Of a DNA stretch of 5,509 bases, positions 1-5,509 are shown one piece after another. Source of the DNA: a bacterium (GTDB lineage: Bacteria > Pseudomonadota > Gammaproteobacteria > Burkholderiales > Thiobacteraceae); contig DAIAMA010000104.1 of assembly GCA_027438535.1 (NCBI GenBank), positions 1 to 5,509 of the forward strand, in the 5' to 3' direction. Numbering within the stretch: the stretch's first letter is position 1; every line of letters starts with the position of its first letter. The notes under the pieces are model-generated. The model had not been told where the DNA came from and made no database searches. It saw only the letters and a program-made list of their open reading frames with translations. Position numbers and translations under genes: made by a program.

Positions 1-81
1 CGCGATTCTTTCGCTTGCTGGGGTGTTGCCGCTAATAATAAGTAGTAGCGGTACCTCACCAATTTAAATCCTAAAATATTT

Positions 82-86
82 GGAGA
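82..86 (+). promoter_or_regulatory. Ribosome binding site of the DsrE-like gene
   Basis: GGAGA lies 8 bases before the ATG at 95. This spacing favours ATG 95 over the in-frame TTG at 80, which would overlap the site, and over the ATG at 110, which has only a weak GAG upstream. Confidence 0.7.
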
Positions 87-94
87 CAACCATC

Positions 95-592
95 ATGAAA
101 GAGTTCGGTATGACTACGCGAAAGCTTGGCTTAGCCACGGCCACGGCATTATTTTCCGCATGCCTGTCGTTGAGCGCGTCCGCGGGTACGGCGGGGGATT
201 ATCACGGAGCGATAGCCAATAAGGCGCAATACAATGTGATTTTTCATTTGGATGCGGGCGGTACGCCAGCGATCAAAAAAACGCTGAACAATATAGAGAA
301 CATCCTGCACGACCCCCGTCTTGCCGGAAAACTGCACGTGGAGCTGATCGCCAACAGCAAGGGCTTCGATGTGTACGTCAAGAACAACGGCTTCGAGGAA
401 AAACTCAAGCACTTGCAAGCGGAAGGCGTGATCCTGGCGCAATGCGCCAATACGCTGAAAGAGCTGCACATAGACCGCAACGATCTATATCCATTCATCA
501 GCATCGTTCCATCCGGAATGGGCGAGATCACGATACGTGAAACGCAAGGTTGGGCGTATATCCATCCTTCCGCGCCGCCCGAGCAACTCTAA
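95..592 (+). CDS. Exported DsrE/DsrF-like family protein
   Basis: The product is a 165-residue protein of the DsrE/DsrF/TusD-like fold family. Residues 1-30 look like a signal peptide: basic TTRK at 7-10, a hydrophobic stretch from 11 to about 26, and an ASA-G cleavage site after residue 30. The mature part shows the family pattern: a first strand YNVIFHLD (46-53), a helix with LNNIENIL (64-71), VELIANSKGFDVYV (82-95), the GV-x-LAQCANTL segment with Cys117, then IVPSGMGEI (137-145) and the ending GWAYIHP (152-158). Cytoplasmic relatives (DsrE, TusD) carry persulfide sulfur on a conserved cysteine. Cys117 is the only cysteine of the mature chain, so a sulfur-carrier or thiol role is possible but unproven. 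The gene stands alone on this strand, with no dsr, tus or sox genes nearby, so its partner is unknown. The family call is firm; the function is not. Confidence 0.85.
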   Translation: MKEFGMTTRKLGLATATALFSACLSLSASAGTAGDYHGAIANKAQYNVIFHLDAGGTPAIKKTLNNIENILHDPRLAGKLHVELIANSKGFDVYVKNNGFEEKLKHLQAEGVILAQCANTLKELHIDRNDLYPFISIVPSGMGEITIRETQGWAYIHPSAPPEQL

Positions 593-600
593 GCCGGTTA

Positions 601-663
601 TTCCCGTTGCGCGATATGGCGTAACGGGAAGCTCACCGCATATTCCCGCCCGTTATTCTTTTT
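601..663. terminator. Hairpin region between convergent genes, candidate terminator
   Basis: A 12-bp stem (601-612 with 619-630, one G-U pair) closes a GATATG loop and starts 8 bases after the DsrE-like stop codon. No T run follows it on either strand. A second, competing pairing joins TAACGGG (622-628) to CCCGTTA (649-655) and is followed on the + strand by TTCTTTTT (656-663), which has the form of a Rho-independent terminator for the + strand gene. That second structure overlaps the last codons of clsB. Placement between convergent genes supports a 3'-end role; efficiency cannot be judged by eye. Confidence 0.5.
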
Positions 664-1810
664 GCATTCCATACCCGATCCACCCCGCCAGCACGCGTAT
701 CAAGCCGAAGGCAAGGCGGGAGAGCAGCCGTTCCAGGCGGGAGCGGCTATTCCAATTGACCTCGGTAATTTGCCGCGCATGGTTTTCGATCGCGGCGCGC
801 AAGCTGGTTTCGAGCTCCTGTGCGAAAGCGCGTTCGTAAGCCACAATATTGGCTTCGCGTGATAACACCAGGCTAAGTGGATCGATATTGGAGGACCCCA
901 CGGTAGCCCAGCAACTATCGATGACGGCGACTTTGGCGTGCAATTCGCTGGGCTGATATTCGTAAATCTCGATACCGGCGGCGAGGAGCCGCGCGTAGAG
1001 ACTGCGGCTCGCGTAATGCACCCAGGGATGATCATTCATGCCTTGCAGCAGTAGGCGCACGCGTACCCCGCGTGCGGCGGCATGGATCAAGGCCCGCTTA
1101 AACCGCCGGCCGGGCAGAAAATAGGCGTTGGCGATCAGTATCTCGCGCCGCGCTTTGCCGATGGCGCGCAAGTAAGCGCGCTCGATGTCGCGCCGATGGC
1201 GCAGGTTGGATCGCAACAAGAACGCTGCCCGCATTTCTCCCGCCGCCTCGGGCATGGATACAGGGAGCGGTTCCGCGCGCCGCGGCGCGCGCAGCTGGGC
1301 CCACGCGACGCGCGCGTGCATATTGCGCATTTCGCGCAGAATGGGCATCACCAGCGGCCCTTCCACGCGCACCGCGTAGTCGAAACGCGGCGGCATGCCG
1401 GGCGCTTTGATGTCGTCGATAATATTGATGCCGCCGACGAAGGCATAGCGTTGATCGATGACCGCGAGTTTGCGGTGCAGCCGCCGCAGGCGCTGGCGCT
1501 GAAAGCGTAGCGGCGAAATGCTCGGGCGGTAAATCAGCGCTTCCACGCCCGCTGCGCGCAGGGCCTGCAGCGCTTCGTCCGGATAGGCTTGCGCGCCGTA
1601 GCCGTCGAGCAGCAAATGGGTGGCGACGCCGCGCCGCGCCGCGCGCATCAAGGCCGCCGCGATGCGCTGACCGGTGGCGTCGTGGGCGAAAATATAACTT
1701 TCTAAATAGACATAATGCGCGGCTTGATCGATCGCCGCTTCGAGCGCGGGGAAATAGTCGGTGCCGTTTTGCAGGAGAGTGAGTTGATTGCCGTTTAGAA
1801 ACTCAATCAT
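653..1810 (-). CDS. clsB: Cardiolipin synthase B (phospholipase D superfamily)
   Basis: The 385-residue protein belongs to the phospholipase D superfamily and closely resembles E. coli ClsB (YbhO, 413 residues as recalled). ClsB joins phosphatidyl groups to form cardiolipin at the inner membrane. Both catalytic HKD motifs are complete: H112-x-K114-x4-D119 followed by GG at 126-127, and H291-x-K293-x4-D298 followed by GSSN at 305-308. Other matching blocks are LLLDGYG (66-72), DYAVRVEGP (144-152), RRDIERAYL (206-214), ILIANAYFLPG (224-234) and NIDPLSLVLSREAN (308-321). The N-terminus starts directly with the NGNQLTLLQNG region and has no transmembrane helices, as in ClsB and unlike ClsA. The C-terminus is somewhat shorter than in E. 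coli. The gene follows the YbhP-like gene after 30 bases, the same order as ybhP-ybhO. No clear ribosome binding site precedes the ATG, which suggests coupling to the upstream gene. Confidence 0.93.
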   Translation of the reverse strand: MIEFLNGNQLTLLQNGTDYFPALEAAIDQAAHYVYLESYIFAHDATGQRIAAALMRAARRGVATHLLLDGYGAQAYPDEALQALRAAGVEALIYRPSISPLRFQRQRLRRLHRKLAVIDQRYAFVGGINIIDDIKAPGMPPRFDYAVRVEGPLVMPILREMRNMHARVAWAQLRAPRRAEPLPVSMPEAAGEMRAAFLLRSNLRHRRDIERAYLRAIGKARREILIANAYFLPGRRFKRALIHAAARGVRVRLLLQGMNDHPWVHYASRSLYARLLAAGIEIYEYQPSELHAKVAVIDSCWATVGSSNIDPLSLVLSREANIVAYERAFAQELETSLRAAIENHARQITEVNWNSRSRLERLLSRLAFGLIRVLAGWIGYGMQKE

Positions 1811-1840
1811 TTTGCATGGCCGGCGCAGCGTGCCGTGGAC

Positions 1841-2593
1841 TTATACGCGGCACATGGTTGCCGCCAGCGCGGCATGATCGGAGATGCGCGACCAGGGCCG
1901 GCCATGATAGACGCGTGCCGATTTGACTTTCAGTCCGCGGAAATAGATGCGGTCGAGGCGCAGCATCGGCAGCGCGGAAGGGTAGCTCTTGGCCGATTCG
2001 CCGTGTAATTGTTCGAACACCTCGTGCACGTGCAGCGAACGCGCCAGGAATTCCCCGGCTTTGATGCGCCAATCGTTGAAGTCGCCCGCGATCAAGAGCG
2101 GCGCGCGCATGGGCACCACATCCTGAATGCGGTCGCGAATGGCTTGCAATTGCTTCATGCGGCCGCGGCCGCCCAAACCGAGATGCACGTTCACGCAATG
2201 CAATTGCTCGCGCCAACCCGGCACCTCGAGCACGCAGTGCAGCAGGCCCCGGCTTTCCATGGCATGGGCGGAGATGTCGATGTTTTCCCATGCCACGATC
2301 GGGTAGCGCGACAGAATGACATTGCCGTGATGGCCCTCGGGGTAGACGGCATTTTTACCGTAGGCAAAGTCTTGCCACAATTGATCGGCCAGAAATTCGT
2401 ATTGGGGCTCGCTTGGCCAGTTCTCGTGCCGTTCGGCGTGGCCGAGATGCTCGCCTTGCACTTCTTGTAGGAATACGACGTCCGGATGCAGCAGGTGCAA
2501 CTGGTCTTTCAATTCGTGCAGCATCAAGCGCTGGTTGAATTGGGAAAAGCCTTTGTGGATATTGTAGGTGGCGATATGCAGAGTGTCGGCCAT
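1841..2593 (-). CDS. ybhP: Endonuclease/exonuclease/phosphatase family protein, YbhP-like
   Basis: The product is a metal-dependent phosphodiesterase of the EEP fold (DNase I, exonuclease III, sphingomyelinase group), close to E. coli YbhP. Counting from the chosen start (250 residues), the catalytic set is complete: N11 in TYNIHKG, E44 in FLQEV, H137 in VNVHLG, D171 and N173 in AGDFNDW, D214 in LRLDRIY, and the terminal SDH at 238-240. YbhP-type signatures include FAYGKNAVYPEGHHGN (76-91) and LSRYPI (94-99). Three in-frame ATGs exist, at 2641, 2617 and 2593; I chose 2593 because it gives about the length of YbhP and places TYNIHKG near the N-terminus. None has an ideal ribosome binding site, and 2641 would leave only 19 bases after nudB. 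The true substrate of YbhP proteins is not established. Pairing with clsB suggests a membrane-lipid role, which is inference. Confidence 0.87.
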   Translation of the reverse strand: MADTLHIATYNIHKGFSQFNQRLMLHELKDQLHLLHPDVVFLQEVQGEHLGHAERHENWPSEPQYEFLADQLWQDFAYGKNAVYPEGHHGNVILSRYPIVAWENIDISAHAMESRGLLHCVLEVPGWREQLHCVNVHLGLGGRGRMKQLQAIRDRIQDVVPMRAPLLIAGDFNDWRIKAGEFLARSLHVHEVFEQLHGESAKSYPSALPMLRLDRIYFRGLKVKSARVYHGRPWSRISDHAALAATMCRV

Positions 2594-2660
2594 ATCGGAA
2601 AGTATAGCGTGTTCCATCGAAAAGCGTGCTCCAGGTAGCATTTAGACCGCTCGCTTGGGT

Positions 2661-3107
2661 TTATGTGAGGGCTTGCGGCAGCCGCAAAATCGCCGCGGCG
2701 TTGCTGGGCGAGAAACACGGCCGCGCGGCTTCTTGGTAAGGGTGCCAGGCATAGCGCACGTGCTCCCGCTGCGCCAGCTTTATCGGCATGGGCGTGGGAA
2801 GCTTAAGGCGCCAGACATGTTCTGTATTGGTGGTCACGCCGGGGGCGTAGCGATGCCGCCACTCGGGATAAATCTCATAGGAGTTGATTTGCTTATCGTC
2901 GCTTAGTTCAAATTGCGCCGCGTTTAAGCCGGTTTCTTCGGCCACTTCGCGGATCGCGGTCTCGCGCAAGGTTTCACCGGGGTTTTGGCTGCCGGTGACC
3001 GATTGCCAATAGCCGGGGTGATCGGCACGCTCCATGAGCAGCACTTGCAGATCCGGGGTATAGATCACTACCAGCACCGAGACCGGGATTTTGTAGGGAG
3101 TGGTCAT
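2661..3107 (-). CDS. nudB: Dihydroneopterin triphosphate diphosphatase (Nudix hydrolase)
   Basis: The 148-residue protein resembles E. coli NudB (150 residues as recalled), which removes pyrophosphate from dihydroneopterin triphosphate in folate synthesis. The Nudix box is complete at residues 39-61: G39-x5-E45-x7-R53-E54-V55-x-E57-E58-x-G60-L61, with the paired glutamates that bind the metal. NudB-type blocks around it are KIPVSVLVVIYTPD (6-19), YWQSVTGS (33-40) and WRHRYAPGVTTNTEH (83-97). I chose ATG 3107 because it aligns with the NudB N-terminus, although it has no recognisable ribosome binding site. The frame stays open upstream for 33 more codons through the palindromic repeat to a TTG at 3206 that overlaps the aspS stop. 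That extension is repeat-encoded and does not resemble NudB. The gene lies between aspS and the YbhP-like gene and is probably co-transcribed with both. Confidence 0.93.
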   Translation of the reverse strand: MTTPYKIPVSVLVVIYTPDLQVLLMERADHPGYWQSVTGSQNPGETLRETAIREVAEETGLNAAQFELSDDKQINSYEIYPEWRHRYAPGVTTNTEHVWRLKLPTPMPIKLAQREHVRYAWHPYQEAARPCFSPSNAAAILRLPQALT

Positions 3108-3132
3108 TTCAACAACACAATAGTCCACATTC

Positions 3133-3202
3133 ACCACGGAGTACGCGGAGTACGCGGAGTTTTCCAGAAATTTTCCTCCGTATACTCCGCGTACTCCGTG
3201 GT
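3133..3202. repeat. Palindromic intergenic repeat built from a 9-base unit
   Basis: The arms 3133-3159 and 3176-3202 are inverted copies matching at 25 of 27 positions; the outer 20 bases are perfect. The loop is 16 bases (3160-3175). The left arm is itself about 2.5 tandem copies of GGAGTACGC (3138-3146, 3147-3155, 3156-3160). The right arm touches the aspS stop codon at 3203-3205, and the element fills 70 of the 95 bases between aspS and nudB. The transcript would fold into a very stable hairpin. No T run follows on either strand, so it is not a typical intrinsic terminator. It resembles dispersed CGGAG-type palindromes that I recall from intergenic regions of several proteobacteria; that link is from memory. 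Confidence 0.9.
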
Positions 3203-4984
3203 TCAAGTGATTTTCGTGTCAATCTGCCGCAGCCGGATATGCAATTCTTTCAATTGCGCCTCGGACACGGTATTCGGCGCCTGCGTCATCAAATCGTTTG
3301 CGCGCTGGGTTTTGGGGAAGGCGATCACGTCGCGGATCGATTCCGCGCCCGCCATCAATGCCACCAAGCGATCCAGACCGAAGGCCAATCCTCCGTGCGG
3401 CGGCGCGCCGAATTGCAGCGCATCGAGCAGGAAACCGAACTTCTCGCGTGCTTCCTCATCGCTGATTTTGAGCGCGCGGAAGATTTTCGATTGCATGTCT
3501 TGGCGATGGATACGCACCGAGCCGCCGCCCACCTCCCAGCCGTTCAACACCAAATCGTAGGCGCGCGACAGCGCTGTACCAGGATCGGTTTCGAGCAAAT
3601 CTTCGTGGCCCGGCATGGGGGCGGTAAAAGGGTGGTGCAATGCGACCCAACGCTGAGCACCGTCGTCGTATTCGAACATCGGGAAATCCACTACCCACAG
3701 CGGCTTCCATTCGTTCACGGCGAAGCCGCGCTCGTGGCCGACTTTCACGCGCAAGGCGCCGAGTGTGTCATTCACGATCTTGGCGCGGCCGGCACCGAAG
3801 AACACGATATCGCCGTCTTGCGCGCGTGAGCGTTCCAGCGTGGCTTTGATCACGGCTTCCGGCAGGAATTTCACGATGGGCGATTGCAGGCCTTCCATGC
3901 CCTTCGCCAATTCGTTCACCTTGATATAGGCCAGCCCCTTGGCGCCATAGATTTTCGCGAATTCGGTGAGGTCGTCGATGTCTTTGCGCGATAGCTCGCC
4001 GCCTTTCGGCACGCGCAAACAGGCCACGCGCCCGTCCTTCAAATTGGCCGCCTCGCGAAATACCTTGAATTCGACTTCGCGCATCACATCGGTGAGTTCG
4101 GTGAGTTCCAGCGCCACGCGCAGATCCGGCTTATCCGAACCGAAGCGCGCCATGGCTTCGCTATACGGCATGCGCGGGAAAGGCTTGGGCAAATCGATAT
4201 CTTGCACTTGCTTGAACATGACGCGGATCATTTCTTCGACCATGCCGGTGATGCCGGCCTCGTCCATGAACGAGGTTTCGATATCCACTTGCGTGAACTC
4301 CGGCTGACGGTCGGCACGCAAGTCTTCGTCGCGAAAACATTTGGTGATTTGGAAATAGCGATCGAAGCCCGCCACCATCAGCAACTGTTTGAACAGCTGT
4401 GGCGATTGCGGCAAGGCGAAGAACATGCCGGCGTGCACCCGGCTCGGCACCAGGTAATCGCGCGCGCCTTCCGGCGTGGAGCGGGTCAGCATCGGCGTTT
4501 CGAGTTCGATGAAGCCGTGGGTGTCGAGAAAATCGCGCATCGCTTTCGCGACTTTGTAGCGCAGGCGCATATTGGCCTGCATTGCCGGGCGGCGCAGGTC
4601 GAGATAGCGGTAAGTGAGGCGGATATTTTCCGAGAGGTTTTCGTCGTCGAGTTGGAATGGCGGTGTCGCCGAGGCATTCAGAATTTCGATTTCATCCGCG
4701 ATCACTTCGATTTCGCCAGTCGGCAGATTCGGGTTTTCGGTACCGGCCGGGCGCGGGCGAACGCGGCCGGTGATTTTAAGCACGAATTCGCTGCGGATGG
4801 TTTCCGCCGTGGCAAAGGTTTCGGGATGCTGGGGATCGCACACTACTTGCACCAGGCCCTCGCGGTCGCGCAGATCGATGAAAATCACGCCGCCGTGGTC
4901 ACGGCGGCGGTGCGCCCAACCGCATAGGGTAACGGTTTGAGACAAATGATCGCGGTTAAGCTGGCCGCAGTAATGGCTACGCAT
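3203..4984 (-). CDS. aspS: Aspartyl-tRNA synthetase, probably non-discriminating
   Basis: The 593-residue class II aminoacyl-tRNA synthetase attaches aspartate to tRNA in the cytoplasm. It has the full bacterial layout. The OB-fold anticodon-binding domain covers about residues 1-105 ([11 protein letters not shown] at 22-32). Motif 1 lies around 152-181 ([22 protein letters not shown]). Motif 2 is [16 protein letters not shown] (217-232). The bacterial GAD insertion covers roughly 285-415, followed by HHPFTAP (450-456) and motif 3, GLAFGLDRL (532-540). Length matches the family (about 590). His30 and Gly81 align with H31 and G82 of Pseudomonas aeruginosa AspRS, residues linked to charging both tRNA-Asp and tRNA-Asn; E. 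coli has Leu at the first position. Start ATG 4984 has AAAGGA upstream at good spacing and aligns with the E. coli start MRTEYCGQL. A promoter candidate precedes it, and nudB follows after the palindromic repeat. Confidence 0.98.
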   Translation of the reverse strand: MRSHYCGQLNRDHLSQTVTLCGWAHRRRDHGGVIFIDLRDREGLVQVVCDPQHPETFATAETIRSEFVLKITGRVRPRPAGTENPNLPTGEIEVIADEIEILNASATPPFQLDDENLSENIRLTYRYLDLRRPAMQANMRLRYKVAKAMRDFLDTHGFIELETPMLTRSTPEGARDYLVPSRVHAGMFFALPQSPQLFKQLLMVAGFDRYFQITKCFRDEDLRADRQPEFTQVDIETSFMDEAGITGMVEEMIRVMFKQVQDIDLPKPFPRMPYSEAMARFGSDKPDLRVALELTELTDVMREVEFKVFREAANLKDGRVACLRVPKGGELSRKDIDDLTEFAKIYGAKGLAYIKVNELAKGMEGLQSPIVKFLPEAVIKATLERSRAQDGDIVFFGAGRAKIVNDTLGALRVKVGHERGFAVNEWKPLWVVDFPMFEYDDGAQRWVALHHPFTAPMPGHEDLLETDPGTALSRAYDLVLNGWEVGGGSVRIHRQDMQSKIFRALKISDEEAREKFGFLLDALQFGAPPHGGLAFGLDRLVALMAGAESIRDVIAFPKTQRANDLMTQAPNTVSEAQLKELHIRLRQIDTKIT

Positions 4985-4991
4985 TGCACAA

Positions 4992-4997
4992 TCCTTT
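4992..4997 (-). promoter_or_regulatory. Ribosome binding site of aspS
   Basis: The minus strand reads AAAGGA here, with 7 bases between it and the ATG at 4984. It is the clearest ribosome binding site on the minus strand of this window and fixes the aspS start. Confidence 0.75.
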
Positions 4998-5001
4998 AAG
5001 C

Positions 5002-5015
5002 CGCCCGGACGGGCG
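5002..5015. other. GC-rich hairpin in the aspS leader
   Basis: CGCCCG (5002-5007) and CGGGCG (5010-5015) are perfect inverted copies, giving a 5-bp stem with a 4-base loop, or 6 bp with an unfavourable 2-base loop. If transcription starts near 5023, the hairpin lies in the short aspS leader, just upstream of the ribosome binding site. No T run follows, so it is not a terminator. Any effect on aspS expression is speculative. Confidence 0.4.
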
Positions 5016-5029
5016 CAGAAAAAGCCGAA

Positions 5030-5058
5030 ATTATACCTGGATTAGCTTGCTATTTCAG
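5030..5058 (-). promoter_or_regulatory. Sigma-70 type promoter candidate for aspS
   Basis: On the minus strand the -10 element is a perfect TATAAT (5035-5030). The -35 element is CTGAAA (5058-5053), which matches TTGACA at 4 of 6 positions, with a 17-base spacer. The predicted start of transcription is near 5023, giving a leader of about 38 bases before the aspS ATG. The -35 element lies directly beside the stop codon of the upstream DUF502 gene, so aspS can be transcribed independently of it. Confidence 0.65.
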
Positions 5059-5059
5059 G

Positions 5060-5509
5060 CTATTGGCCGCGCGGGTGCTTGTCTTGGGTGGCCACACCCA
5101 TGGAGACGATGAACTTCAGGGCTTGATCGACATGGATGTTGAGCTCGATGGCTTCGCTTTTTTTCACGAAGAAATAAAAACCGTTCACCGGGCTCGGCGT
5201 CGTCGGGATGAATACCGCCACATAATCCGGGCCGAGTTTCTCGGCCACGCTGCTCGGCACATTGGTTTGGAACGCGATCGACCAGGCTTCCGGATGCGGA
5301 TAGCGCACCAGCAGCACTTTGCGAAACGCCTCGCCCGAGCCGGAGAACAGCGTGTCGCTTACCTGCTTGATGCTGGTGTAGATCGACTTCACCACCGGAA
5401 TGCGCGCGAGCACGCTCTCCCACAGCGCGAGCAATTGGCGGCCGAAGTAATTGGCCGCGAGCACGCCGGTAATGAGGATGATAAGCAGGGTGACAATCGC
5501 GCCTAAGCC
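5060..5509 (-). CDS. DUF502 family membrane protein (5' end outside the window)
   Basis: This is the C-terminal part (149 residues visible) of a DUF502 family protein, the family that includes plant COV (CONTINUOUS VASCULAR RING) membrane proteins. The frame is open to the window edge; the GTG at 5464 is an internal valine, because the codons above it encode family-typical sequence. Visible residues 1-19 (GLGAIVTLLIILITGVLAA) form a transmembrane helix, probably the second of two. The conserved ARIPVVKSIYTSIKQVSDTL (35-54), AFRKVLLVRYP (61-71), IAFQTN (78-83), VAVFIPTTPSPVNGF (97-111) and a C-terminal SMGVA (136-140) follow. Roughly 60-70 N-terminal residues should lie beyond the edge. The bacterial function is unknown. 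The gene ends 75 bases before aspS, a neighbourhood I recall from other betaproteobacteria. Confidence 0.9.
   Translation of the reverse strand, partial: GLGAIVTLLIILITGVLAANYFGRQLLALWESVLARIPVVKSIYTSIKQVSDTLFSGSGEAFRKVLLVRYPHPEAWSIAFQTNVPSSVAEKLGPDYVAVFIPTTPSPVNGFYFFVKKSEAIELNIHVDQALKFIVSMGVATQDKHPRGQ

Noticed and set aside
1..67. Possible C-terminal end of an upstream + strand gene
   Set aside because: Two frames are open from the edge (stops at 43-45 and 65-67), one with a hydrophobic AILSLAGVLPLII run, but at most 21 codons are visible and nothing is recognisable.
33..77. Promoter for the DsrE-like gene (TAATAA at 33-38 or TAAAAT at 72-77)
   Set aside because: Neither has a -35 element at proper spacing, and the second lies too close to the ribosome binding site.
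1803..2291. A 162-codon minus-strand frame overlapping the YbhP-like gene
   Set aside because: It is a shifted frame of the YbhP-like gene, with Arg/Ala/His-rich shadow composition and no motif. The + strand frames at 1082-1510 and 2009-2470 are rejected for the same reason.
3133..3202. CRISPR or Rho-independent terminator reading of the aspS-nudB repeat
   Set aside because: The 9-base units are contiguous with no spacers, and neither strand has a T run after the stem.
4202..4927. A 241-codon open frame on the + strand opposite aspS
   Set aside because: It lies wholly antisense to a certain gene, its sequence is rich in His, Arg and Ala as expected from reading the complement of a GC-rich gene, and it resembles no family I know. 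The same holds for 3239-3829.
5002..5030. Riboswitch or T-box leader upstream of aspS
   Set aside because: The leader from the predicted transcription start is only about 38 bases, too short for a T-box or a known riboswitch, and only one small hairpin is present.

Overview
The window reads as an ordinary housekeeping stretch of a proteobacterial chromosome, most likely betaproteobacterial. This is inferred from protein resemblance and gene order: a DUF502 membrane protein gene, then aspS, nudB, an YbhP-like phosphodiesterase gene and clsB. It rests on recalled family sequences, not on a search. Coding density is high. There are no transposases, RNA genes, CRISPR arrays or phage genes.

Layout. 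On the + strand, positions 95-592 encode a small exported DsrE/DsrF-like protein. It faces a long minus-strand gene series and is separated from it by about 60 bases holding a strong hairpin (601-630) and an alternative terminator-like pairing. Reading the minus strand from right to left, the series is: a DUF502/COV-like membrane protein cut by the window edge (5509-5060), aspartyl-tRNA synthetase (4984-3203), dihydroneopterin triphosphate pyrophosphatase NudB (3107-2661), an endonuclease/exonuclease/phosphatase-family protein like YbhP (2593-1841) and cardiolipin synthase ClsB (1810-653). A promoter-like CTGAAA-N17-TATAAT lies just upstream of aspS, so aspS may start its own transcript. The genes downstream of aspS are closely spaced and probably co-transcribed.

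Functional links. AspS supplies Asp-tRNA. Its anticodon-binding domain carries the His/Gly pair of non-discriminating enzymes, which predicts that asparagine is charged indirectly through GatCAB. NudB acts in folate synthesis. The YbhP/ClsB pair matches the E. coli ybhP-ybhO arrangement and points to phospholipid metabolism at the inner membrane. The DsrE-like protein is predicted to act in the periplasm.

The least ordinary element is a 70-base palindromic repeat (3133-3202), built from a 9-base unit, that starts directly after the aspS stop codon and fills most of the aspS-nudB gap. It carries no stop codon in the nudB frame and contains a perfect GGAGG followed by an in-frame CTG. It may therefore affect nudB translation. 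I see no convincing new multi-gene system here.
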